Origin: an uncultured Clostridium sp.
Lineage (GTDB): Bacteria > Bacillota > Clostridia > TANB77 > CAG-508
Reading direction: 5' to 3'
Length of the DNA: 38,813 nt
Assembly: GCA_900553755.1 (NCBI GenBank)
Contig: USEX01000013.1
Coordinates: forward strand, 1-38,813
The notes beneath the pieces were generated by a model. That model had not been told where the DNA came from. It was given only the letters and a program-made list of their open reading frames with translations, and searched no databases. Both the position numbers and the translations under genes were made by a program. This document shows positions 25,112 through 32,207 of this stretch, piece by piece. The first letter of the stretch is position 1. Every line of letters begins with the position of its first letter.

Positions 25112-25930
25112 ATGAAAGAAAATAGTAAAACAAAGAAAGTACTAATAGCAATATTAATTGCTATAGTTGTAGCTGTAGTGAGCTTTGTATCATATGAAAT
25201 TGCTACAGTAAACAATACATATTATATTAGCCAAAAAAATCTACAAATACCAATTTTTGTATATCATGATTTAGTAGAGAATGAATCTGAAATTGAATAT
25301 GATTATATGCAAACAACAGTAGATAAATTTGAAAAGCAAATAACAGGGTTAATGAAATTAGGATATAAGCCAATTACATATGAAGATTTAGTGCAATACA
25401 AAAATGGTGAAAAGCAAATACCAAAGTGGAGCTTTTTGATAACCTTTGACGATGGCTATACAGGGGTATATAAATATGCATTTGAAATAGCGAAAAAATA
25501 TAATATACCAATGACATCTTTTGCTATAGATGATTGCGTTGGTTCAGATGGTTATTATACATGGGAACAGGCAAAAGAGATGAAAGAAAGTGGACTTATG
25601 AGCATATATTCACATGGGCTAACACATGCAAAATATGATTTAGAAACAAAGGAAGATTTGGTTAACCAAACTGAACAAGCATATGAAAATTTGAAGATAA
25701 ATTTACAAGATGAAAACTTGCTAAAAGTATTTACATATCCATATGGACTATATACAGAAGAAGAGAGAGTAGCTTTGAAAGAAGAGGGATTTATTCAGAA
25801 TTTAACAGATAATGAAATAAATACAAGCAAAAAGTTAGATTTAGCAGGCTTACATAGATCCTATCCGCTAAATGATTCTGTGTTAAAAATATTATTAAAA
25901 ATACAATATAGAGTAATAAGATATAATTAA
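25112..25930 (+). CDS. Membrane-anchored polysaccharide deacetylase
   Basis: It has 272 residues. An N-terminal anchor (VLIAILIAIVVAVVSFVSY) is followed by a NodB-type carbohydrate esterase 4 domain: PIFVYHDLV, the metal-binding TFDDGYTGVYKYAFEIAKKY with both Asp, the His motif YSHGLTHAKYD, and FTYPYGLYTEEE. It probably deacetylates a cell-wall or secreted polysaccharide outside the membrane. The substrate is not evident. GGGGAGG fits ATG 25112; an upstream ATG at 25046 in frame lies before a hairpin and is less likely. A strong terminator follows. Confidence 0.9.
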   Translation: MKENSKTKKVLIAILIAIVVAVVSFVSYEIATVNNTYYISQKNLQIPIFVYHDLVENESEIEYDYMQTTVDKFEKQITGLMKLGYKPITYEDLVQYKNGEKQIPKWSFLITFDDGYTGVYKYAFEIAKKYNIPMTSFAIDDCVGSDGYYTWEQAKEMKESGLMSIYSHGLTHAKYDLETKEDLVNQTEQAYENLKINLQDENLLKVFTYPYGLYTEEERVALKEEGFIQNLTDNEINTSKKLDLAGLHRSYPLNDSVLKILLKIQYRVIRYN

Positions 25931-25937
25931 TAAGATA

Positions 25938-25969
25938 AGAGGAACCTAAAAAGGTTCCTCTAACTTTTT
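25938..25969 (+). terminator. Rho-independent terminator
   Basis: Stem AGAGGAACCT (25938-25947) with AGGTTCCTCT (25952-25961), loop AAAA, then ACTTTTTG. It also covers the end of the converging orphan gene. Confidence 0.92.
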
Positions 25970-25972
25970 GCC

Positions 25973-26293
25973 TCATAATTTAAATGCGACCTTCATCATT
26001 TTCCTGAATTTATACAGGAAAATGGATTCGATTTGCTCAATATCATCTATTGTGCAATCATTATGCCTTTGAAGCAGTTCTTTGTATGGATAGAGGTGTT
26101 CTTTACCATCCAGCTTGTAGATAGTATTCATGATGTCATAGGAAGTTTCATCTTTGAAACATTTCTCTATGACTTTTTGAATCTTACTGCATGCGAAACA
26201 ATAGTTCTTGTTTCGCCAAGCAGTGTTACAAAGAAATTCTAAGGACCGAATTATCTCTGCTTTTTGGTTGTTGTCGTTAATGATTGTAATCAT
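25973..26293 (-). CDS. Unknown 106-residue orphan with foreign codon use
   Basis: Product unrecognised. It starts MITIINDNNQKAEIIRSLEF, has five cysteines, two of them in NYCFACSK, and ends FRKMMKVAFKL. A strong AAAGGTGG lies 8 bases before ATG 26293, and a promoter lies upstream, so it looks expressed. Codon use differs sharply from neighbours: several CTG, CTC, ATC, AAC, TCC and GTC codons in a short gene, where native genes prefer A/T-ending codons. It carries CGG in frame at codon 15 (ATT CGG TCC), which native genes avoid. A +1 shift there would reach TAG two codons later. A recent acquisition is likely (inference). No integrase, repeat or other mobile mark is seen next to it. Confidence 0.7.
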   Translation of the reverse strand: MITIINDNNQKAEIIRSLEFLCNTAWRNKNYCFACSKIQKVIEKCFKDETSYDIMNTIYKLDGKEHLYPYKELLQRHNDCTIDDIEQIESIFLYKFRKMMKVAFKL

Positions 26294-26327
26294 CAACAAT
26301 GCCACCTTTCTAAAAATTATACTATAT

Positions 26328-26356
26328 ATCATATCACAAAACTAAAAAAATTGCAA
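26328..26356 (-). promoter_or_regulatory. Promoter of the orphan gene
   Basis: Minus strand TTGCAA (26356-26351), 17 bases, TATGAT (26333-26328). A second -10-like TATAAT lies at 26321-26316. Confidence 0.55.
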
Positions 26357-26362
26357 AATCTC

Positions 26363-26391
26363 TTGTTTAAAGGAAAAATAGAGTATATAAT
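26363..26391 (+). promoter_or_regulatory. Promoter of gatCAB
   Basis: TTGTTT (26363-26368), 17 bases, TATAAT (26386-26391), 28 bases before the gatC ATG. Confidence 0.7.
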
Positions 26392-26419
26392 ATGTAAAGT
26401 AAAAAGAAGGGAGTTTTCT

Positions 26420-26707
26420 ATGAAAGTAAGTAAAGAAGAATTAATGCATATTGCAAAACTTGCAGATTTAAAAATAAAAGATAACGAAATAGAAGATTAT
26501 TTAAATAATTTACAGGATATATTAAATTTTGCAGAGGTTGTAAATAAAGCTCCAATAGAAAATATGGAAGAAACAATTGGTACAAACGAAAATTATAATG
26601 TTTTTAGAAAAGACGAAATTAAAGAATTTGAAAATCATAAAGGGCTTTTACAAAATGCACCAGAAGCGGAAAGAGGAATGTTTAAAATTCCTAAAGTATT
26701 AAATTAA
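26420..26707 (+). CDS. gatC: GatC, amidotransferase subunit C
   Basis: Small subunit that bridges GatA and GatB in the tRNA-dependent Glu/Asp amidotransferase. It has 95 residues: MKVSKEELMHIAKLADLKI, then a central ILNFAEVVNKAPIENMEET and the C-terminal LLQNAPEAERGMFKIPKVLN region that includes the usual NAPE and FKVPKV-like motif. GGGAG fits ATG 26420; the longer upstream open frame has no ribosome-binding site. It is the first gene of gatCAB. Confidence 0.95.
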   Translation: MKVSKEELMHIAKLADLKIKDNEIEDYLNNLQDILNFAEVVNKAPIENMEETIGTNENYNVFRKDEIKEFENHKGLLQNAPEAERGMFKIPKVLN

Positions 26708-26728
26708 TTTTATAAGAGGGAGAAAAAT

Positions 26729-28195
26729 ATGGATATAACTGAATTTACAGTACACGAACTTTTAGAAAAGTTGAATAATGATAAATTAACATCAAGAGAA
26801 ATTGTAAAAGCATATAAGTCTAGAATAGAAGAGAAGGAAAAAGATGTACAAGCATTTATAACAACAACACTAGATGAAGCAGAAGAAAAAGCAGAAAAAA
26901 TAGATGCAAAAAGAAAAGAAAAAAGTGTAGGACCTTTTGCGGGAGTACCAATAGGAATAAAGGATAATCTTTGCACAAAAGGGGTAAAAACTACATGCGC
27001 ATCAAAAATGCTAGAAAATTTTGTTTCACCATATGATGCTACAGTTGTAGAAAAATTAGAGGAAAGTGGAATTATTAGCTTAGGCAAATTAAACATGGAT
27101 GAATTTGCTATGGGAAGCTCTACAGAAAATTCTGCAATGCAAATTACACACAATCCTTGGAACTTAAATAAGGTTCCAGGAGGATCTTCAGGAGGCTCTG
27201 CAGCTGCAGTAGCAGCAAATTTAGTCCCTTGGGCGCTAGGTTCAGATACAGGCGGTTCAATACGTGAACCTGCTTCATTTTGCGGAGTTGTAGGTTTAAA
27301 ACCAACCTATGGATTAGTATCAAGATATGGTTTAGTTGCATTTGCTTCATCACTTGATCAAGTTGGACCTATTACAAAAGATGTAAGAGATTGTGCTATG
27401 TTGTTAAATTTGATAGCAGGACATGATGAAAAAGATTCAACATCGTATGATATGGAAAAGAAGGATTATACAGAATCATTAGAAAAAGATATTAAGGGCT
27501 TGAAAATAGGAGTTCCTAAGGAATTTTTTAGAGAAGGAATTAATAAAGAAGTAAAAGAAAAATTAGAAGAAGCAATAGAAAAATATAAAGAAATGGGAGC
27601 TATTGTAGAGGAATGTTCTTTAGATGTTGCGGAATATGCTTTGGCTACGTATTATATAATTGCTTGTGCTGAAGCAAGCTCAAACTTAGGAAGGTTTGAT
27701 GGAATAAGATATGGTTACAGGGCTAAAGACTACACAGATTTAAATGAATTGTTTGTTAATTCTAGAAGTGAAGCTTTTGGAGACGAAGTAAAAAGAAGAA
27801 TAATACTTGGAACATATGTATTATCATCTGGATATTATGATGCATACTATAAAAAAGCCCAAAAGGTACGTACATTTGTAAAAAAAGAATTTGACAAGAA
27901 TTTTGCTAAATATGATATATTATTAACTCCAGTTGCGCCAACAACAGCATTCAATATAGGAGAAAAGTCAAATAATCCATTAGAAATGTATTTGGCAGAT
28001 ATTTGCACAGTATCAATTAATATAGCAGGTGTGCCAGCTATATCTATACCATGTGGAGTTGATAAAAGCGGAATGCCAATAGGAATGCAGCTTATAGGAA
28101 ACAGATTTAATGAAGAAACAATACTAAACGCTGCATATGCTTTTGAACAAAAAGAAAAATTTAGAGAAAAGTATAAACCAGAGTTTACAAAATAA
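26729..28195 (+). CDS. gatA: GatA, glutaminase subunit
   Basis: Releases ammonia from glutamine for amidation of Glu-tRNA(Gln) or Asp-tRNA(Asn). It has 488 residues of the amidase-signature family. The catalytic Lys is in GVPIGIKDNLCTKG, and the Ser-cisSer pair is in PGGSSGGSAAAVAANL and LGSDTGGSIREPASFCG. FKPTYG-type GLKPTYGLVSRYG follows. Spacing of 21 bases to gatC and 31 to gatB supports one operon. Its presence implies that the organism makes Gln-tRNA or Asn-tRNA indirectly. Confidence 0.98.
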   Translation: MDITEFTVHELLEKLNNDKLTSREIVKAYKSRIEEKEKDVQAFITTTLDEAEEKAEKIDAKRKEKSVGPFAGVPIGIKDNLCTKGVKTTCASKMLENFVSPYDATVVEKLEESGIISLGKLNMDEFAMGSSTENSAMQITHNPWNLNKVPGGSSGGSAAAVAANLVPWALGSDTGGSIREPASFCGVVGLKPTYGLVSRYGLVAFASSLDQVGPITKDVRDCAMLLNLIAGHDEKDSTSYDMEKKDYTESLEKDIKGLKIGVPKEFFREGINKEVKEKLEEAIEKYKEMGAIVEECSLDVAEYALATYYIIACAEASSNLGRFDGIRYGYRAKDYTDLNELFVNSRSEAFGDEVKRRIILGTYVLSSGYYDAYYKKAQKVRTFVKKEFDKNFAKYDILLTPVAPTTAFNIGEKSNNPLEMYLADICTVSINIAGVPAISIPCGVDKSGMPIGMQLIGNRFNEETILNAAYAFEQKEKFREKYKPEFTK

Positions 28196-28226
28196 AAACT
28201 AAATAATTAATAAGGAAGGAAAAATA

Positions 28227-29678
28227 ATGCCAAGAGAAGATTATGAAGTAGTAATAGGACTTGAAGTCCATGCTGAACTTTCTACTAAGACAAAAATATT
28301 TTGTAGTTGCCCTACAGAATTTGGTGCAGAGCCTAATGCTCATACTTGCCCAATTTGTATGGCTTTGCCGGGAACACTGCCGGTACTAAATGAAAAAGTA
28401 GTTGAATATGCTGTCAAGGCTGGATTAGCTACAAATTGTTCTATAGAACAAAATAGCAAAAATGATAGAAAAAATTATTTCTATCCAGATTTACCAAAGT
28501 CTTATCAAATATCACAATTTGATAAACCTCTTTGTAATAACGGATATATAGAAATAGAAGATAATGAAGGCAACAACAAGAAAATAAGAATTTTAAGAAT
28601 ACATATAGAAGAAGATGCTGGAAAGTTGAACCATAATGAATTTAGTGGAGGAAGTTTAGTTGATTTAAACAGAGCAGGAGTACCATTGATAGAAATAGTA
28701 TCAGAGCCAGATTTAAGATCTGCAAAAGAAGCAGATAGATATTTAAGAAAATTAAAATCAACATTAGAATACATTGAAGTATCAGATTGTAAAATGCAAG
28801 AAGGATCGTTTAGAGCTGATGTAAACGTTTCTATACATAAAAAAGGAGAGCCATTTGGAACTCGTACAGAAATGAAAAATATGAACTCGTTTAAATCTAT
28901 ATCTAGAGCTATCGAATACGAAATACAAAGGCAATCAGAAGTATTAGATAATGGCGGAACAATAGAGCAAGAAACACTAAGATGGGATGATGTATCTGGA
29001 AGAACTTTCTCGATGAGAAACAAAGAAGATGCGCAGGATTACAGATATTTCCCAGAACCAGATTTGGTAGCAATTAGATTATCTGATGAGTATATAAATA
29101 ATATTAAAGAAAATCTACCAGAATTACCAGAAATCAGAAAAACAAGGTACATGGAAGAATATAAGCTAACTGAAAAAGATGCACGATTACTTACTGCTTC
29201 TAAATATTTATCAAACTTGTTCGAAGCAGCAGAGAAAATATGTAAAAATGCAAAAGCAGTTGCAAACTGGATATTATCAGATATTTCTCGTATTTTAAAT
29301 GAGGAAGAAATAGAGCCGGAAAATATTCCATTCTCTGGTAAAGAATTAGCGCAACTAATTCAGTTAATAGATAAGGGCACAATTAGTTCTGCAATAGGAA
29401 AGAAAGTATTGGAAGAATTATTTAAATGTGCTAAAGATGCAATGAAAATGCCAGAAGAGATAATTAAAGAAAATGGATGGATTCAAATTTCAGATGAATC
29501 AGCAATAAAAGAAGTTGTAATGAAAATATTAAACGAAAATCCTCAATCAATAGCTGATTATAAAGCGGGAAAAGATAGAGCTTTAGGATTTTTAGTGGGA
29601 CAAGCAATGAAACAAACAAAAGGAAAAGCAAATCCACAAATGCTTAACAAAATGTTTATAGAAGAATTAAAAAAATAG
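28227..29678 (+). CDS. gatB: GatB, kinase/transamidase subunit
   Basis: Phosphorylates the misacylated Glu-tRNA or Asp-tRNA and transfers ammonia. It has 483 residues. It opens with the family signature YEVVIGLEVHAELSTKTKIF, zinc cysteines in CSCPTEF and CPICMALPG, and the conserved DLNRAGVPLIEIVSEPD. A YqeY-like helical tail that binds tRNA ends the protein. AAGGAAGG precedes the ATG. A terminator follows. Confidence 0.98.
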   Translation: MPREDYEVVIGLEVHAELSTKTKIFCSCPTEFGAEPNAHTCPICMALPGTLPVLNEKVVEYAVKAGLATNCSIEQNSKNDRKNYFYPDLPKSYQISQFDKPLCNNGYIEIEDNEGNNKKIRILRIHIEEDAGKLNHNEFSGGSLVDLNRAGVPLIEIVSEPDLRSAKEADRYLRKLKSTLEYIEVSDCKMQEGSFRADVNVSIHKKGEPFGTRTEMKNMNSFKSISRAIEYEIQRQSEVLDNGGTIEQETLRWDDVSGRTFSMRNKEDAQDYRYFPEPDLVAIRLSDEYINNIKENLPELPEIRKTRYMEEYKLTEKDARLLTASKYLSNLFEAAEKICKNAKAVANWILSDISRILNEEEIEPENIPFSGKELAQLIQLIDKGTISSAIGKKVLEELFKCAKDAMKMPEEIIKENGWIQISDESAIKEVVMKILNENPQSIADYKAGKDRALGFLVGQAMKQTKGKANPQMLNKMFIEELKK

Positions 29679-29711
29679 TTGGTAAAGAGAAATCTTTATC
29701 AACTTTTTTAT
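29678..29711 (+). terminator. Terminator of gatCAB
   Basis: Stem GTTGGTAAAGA with TCTTTATCAAC (one G-T pair), loop GAAA, then TTTTTTA. It begins at the gatB stop codon. Confidence 0.85.
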
Positions 29712-29741
29712 GAAAAAATATCCACTATAAAAGTGGATATT
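29711..29741 (-). terminator. Terminator of rpsT
   Basis: Minus strand stem AATATCCACT (29741-29732) with AGTGGATATT (29726-29717), five-base loop, followed by TTTTTTC. Confidence 0.85.
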
Positions 29742-29767
29742 AAAAATAAAAAACTGTGCACAATTTT

Positions 29768-30034
29768 TTATTTTGCAATTGAATTTAACTTCTTAGATAA
29801 TGAAGATTTTTTTCTAGAAGCTGTATTTTTTACTAAAACTCCTTTAGTACAAGCTTGATCTATCTTTTTTGTTGCAGCAGAGAATAATACTTTTGCTTCT
29901 TCTACATTTCCAGCTTCAACAGCTTGTTCAAACTTCTTAACAGCTGATTTATATCCAGACTTAATCATATTATTTTGAGCAGTTTTCTTTTCAATTACAC
30001 TAACACGTTTAATTGCTGATTTGATATTTGGCAT
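29768..30034 (-). CDS. rpsT: Ribosomal protein bS20
   Basis: Small-subunit protein binding 16S rRNA. It has 88 residues and starts MPNIKSAIKRVSVIEKKTAQN. It is highly basic with the usual helical repeats (SAATKKIDQACTKGVLVKNTASRKKSSL). The strong GGGAGGTG fits ATG 30034; the open frame further upstream is not used. It has its own promoter and terminator. Confidence 0.97.
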   Translation of the reverse strand: MPNIKSAIKRVSVIEKKTAQNNMIKSGYKSAVKKFEQAVEAGNVEEAKVLFSAATKKIDQACTKGVLVKNTASRKKSSLSKKLNSIAK

Positions 30035-30077
30035 TATTTGCACCTCCCTTTGCATCTCTGTAATTATAACGTATACT

Positions 30078-30106
30078 ATTGTAACACGAAATAACCAACT
30101 TTGCAA
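30078..30106 (-). promoter_or_regulatory. Promoter of rpsT
   Basis: Minus strand TTGCAA (30106-30101), 17 bases, TACAAT (30083-30078). Confidence 0.6.
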
Positions 30107-30125
30107 GACACAAGAGACATTTTTA

Positions 30126-30154
30126 TTTACAAATAACAGGAATAAGTATATAAT
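30126..30154 (+). promoter_or_regulatory. Promoter of nadD
   Basis: TTTACA (30126-30131), 17 bases, TATAAT (30149-30154). Confidence 0.65.
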
Positions 30155-30185
30155 TTTAAAAAAATATATAAAAGGAATATCAAAT

Positions 30186-30788
30186 ATGGAAAAAATAGGG
30201 TTCTTTGGAGGTAGTTTTAATCCACCAACAAATGCACATTTAGAAATTGCGAAAACAGCATTAGAAGAAATGGAATTAGATAAAGTATATTTCGTACCTA
30301 TGGGAAATACTTATAAAAAGCCAGGATTAATAGATGAAAAATTAAGATATGAAATGTTGCAAATAGCTTGTGCTGAATATAAAAAATTAGATGTAGAAAA
30401 TATAGAATTAAACTTAAATAAATCTCTAACTACAATAGAAGCGTTTGAGAAAATAGAAAATAAATATTCTAAAAGTCAGAATTATTACATAATGGGAGCA
30501 GATAACTTTTTGAGATTGCCAAATTGGAAAGATGCTGAAAGACTAATTACTAATTATAAATTCATAGTATTTGCAAGAAAAGGAGAGGAATTATCAGATT
30601 TGATAAATAACAATAAGACAATAAGTAGCAATTTAGCAAATATTAACTTGTTGAGAATAAAGAATAATACTAATTGCAGTTCAAGCATAATAAGGGATTT
30701 AATAAAAGAAGGTAAAAATGAAATTGCTAAAAAGTTTACAGAAGAAGGAATTATAGAGTTTATTAATAAAAACAAACTTTACAATTAA
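30186..30788 (+). CDS. nadD: NadD-like nicotinate-nucleotide adenylyltransferase
   Basis: Adenylates nicotinate mononucleotide in NAD synthesis. It has 200 residues of the nucleotidyltransferase HIGH superfamily: GFFGGSFNPPTNAHLEIAKTAL, KVYFVPMGNTYKKP, YYIMGADNFLRLPNWKDAERL and the ISSTxIR-type motif CSSSIIRDLIKEG. The nucleotide-binding H/T-x-G-H motif reads T-N-A-H, with Thr for the first His and Ala for Gly, a variant of the usual HxGH. AAAGGAA lies before ATG 30186; upstream in-frame sequence overlaps the promoter. Often followed by yqeK (HD phosphatase) and rsfS; neither is here. Confidence 0.88.
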   Translation: MEKIGFFGGSFNPPTNAHLEIAKTALEEMELDKVYFVPMGNTYKKPGLIDEKLRYEMLQIACAEYKKLDVENIELNLNKSLTTIEAFEKIENKYSKSQNYYIMGADNFLRLPNWKDAERLITNYKFIVFARKGEELSDLINNNKTISSNLANINLLRIKNNTNCSSSIIRDLIKEGKNEIAKKFTEEGIIEFINKNKLYN

Positions 30789-30802
30789 TTCATGAAAAAT
30801 AC

Positions 30803-30831
30803 TTGAAAAAGCCAAATAAAACATATATAAT
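30803..30831 (+). promoter_or_regulatory. Promoter of hpf
   Basis: TTGAAA (30803-30808), 17 bases, TATAAT (30826-30831). Confidence 0.75.
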
Positions 30832-30878
30832 AGGCTCACAAACAATACATATAGATAAGATTGAAAGGAGCGATTTTT

Positions 30879-31412
30879 ATGAACATAAAAATAACAGAAA
30901 GGGAACTAAAGGCAACAGAATCAATAAAAGATTATATCGAAACAAAAGCCGAAAGATTACAAAAATACTTTGATACAGATGAAATAGATTTATTTGTAAC
31001 AATAAAAAAAGAAGGAGAAGATCAAATCGCAGAAATGCAAATAACAGTATATGGTGAAGTATTAAGAGCTGTTTCTGCAAGCAAAGATTTGTATGCTTCA
31101 ATAGATAAAGATATAGACATAGTAGAAGGTCAAATAAGAAAAATAAAAACTAAAAAAGATAAGCAAAATATGACTGACTCAATCAGAATGAAAGACGAAA
31201 TGAGAGGTCAAGAACATGAAATTGAAAATGAAATAGTAAAAACTATGTATTATTCAATTAAACCTACAACAGCAGAAGATGCTAAACTATTATTAGAAGA
31301 AAAACCACAAAATAGATTTTTAACATTTATAAATGTTGAAACAGGAAAAGTTAATGTAATCTACAAATTAAATGATAACAAAAATTATGGCTTAATAGAA
31401 CCAGAAGCATAA
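30879..31412 (+). CDS. hpf: Long-form ribosome hibernation promoting factor
   Basis: Dimerises 70S ribosomes into inactive 100S particles in stationary phase. It has 177 residues. The N-terminal S30AE domain (MNIKITERELKATESIKDYI, FVTIKKEGEDQIAEMQITVY, YASIDKDIDIVEGQIRKIK) is followed by a linker and the C-terminal dimerisation domain (VKTMYYSIKPTTAEDAKLLL, NRFLTFINVETGKVNVIYKL). A TTG at 30861 is in frame, but AAAGGAG fits ATG 30879. It is monocistronic, with its own promoter and terminator. Confidence 0.96.
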   Translation: MNIKITERELKATESIKDYIETKAERLQKYFDTDEIDLFVTIKKEGEDQIAEMQITVYGEVLRAVSASKDLYASIDKDIDIVEGQIRKIKTKKDKQNMTDSIRMKDEMRGQEHEIENEIVKTMYYSIKPTTAEDAKLLLEEKPQNRFLTFINVETGKVNVIYKLNDNKNYGLIEPEA

Positions 31413-31418
31413 ATTAAT

Positions 31419-31454
31419 AAAAAGAAAAGATTTGTAAAGTCTTTTCTTTTTTTT
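31419..31454 (+). terminator. Terminator of hpf
   Basis: Stem AAAAAGAAAAGA (31419-31430) with TCTTTTCTTTTT (31440-31451), nine-base loop, continuing T run. Confidence 0.85.
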
Positions 31455-31521
31455 ATGCATATAAAATAAAAATAATGTAGAAAAATGGAATACGAAAAGG
31501 AAAAAAAAGAGGTTACATGTA

Positions 31522-31549
31522 TTGACTATACACAAAAAATATATATAAT
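31522..31549 (+). promoter_or_regulatory. Promoter of the sortase-adhesin pair
   Basis: TTGACT (31522-31527), 16 bases, TATAAT (31544-31549). About 110 bases of AT-rich leader follow, without a recognisable element. Confidence 0.6.
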
Positions 31550-31660
31550 AAAAAAGAATTTTAATCATATTTAATATCTAATAAATTAGAGCTCATATTT
31601 ATTTTGATTCTAAAAAATTTCCAAAATTAAAAACAAAAATAAAACAAGAAAGGAGAAAAT

Positions 31661-32191
31661 GTGAATAAAAAGATAATAATATTGCCAATTATTGCGTCAA
31701 TAATTGTGGCAGTAGTTTGTTTTTGTACGTATGAGAAACCAGAGAATACAGAGAAAGTGAAGAATATAGTGTATGAAAATTTAGAAGAAGGTGGAGAAGA
31801 ATACCCAGAAGAAGAGTTAATAGGAAGAATACGAATAGATAAAATAAACTTAGAAGCGCCAATAAAAGAAGGAAGCAATCAAGAAGTTTTAAAATCATAT
31901 GTGGGGCACATAGAAGATACTGCAATATATGATGGAAATGTATGCCTCGCAGCACATAATAGAGGAAATGAATATTCATATTTTGCAAGGTTAAATGAAC
32001 TAAAAAAAGGTGATGATATAGTATATGAAAATAAATATGGGACAAAAAGATACAAGGTAGAAACGAGTCAAGCAATATTAGAAACAGATTGGAGTTTATT
32101 AGAAAATTCAAGTGAGAATAAAATAACATTAATAACATGTATTGCAAATAGGCCTAATCAAAGGCTTTGCGTACAAGCTGTAGAAATTTAA
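31661..32191 (+). CDS. Sortase (class D-like)
   Basis: Transpeptidase that cuts an LPxTG-type signal and links the protein to peptidoglycan or to another pilin. It has 176 residues, with an N-terminal anchor (IIILPIIASIIVAVVCFCTY) and a sortase barrel with the full catalytic set His99 (CLAAHNRG), Cys160 (ITLITCIANRP) and Arg167 (NQRLCVQAVE). The short length and TLITC motif suggest class D or a related clostridial group. The start is GTG with AAAGGAG. The likely substrate gene follows after 16 bases. Confidence 0.9.
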   Translation: MNKKIIILPIIASIIVAVVCFCTYEKPENTEKVKNIVYENLEEGGEEYPEEELIGRIRIDKINLEAPIKEGSNQEVLKSYVGHIEDTAIYDGNVCLAAHNRGNEYSYFARLNELKKGDDIVYENKYGTKRYKVETSQAILETDWSLLENSSENKITLITCIANRPNQRLCVQAVEI

Positions 32192-32207
32192 AAAGGAGGG
32201 CAGAGTA

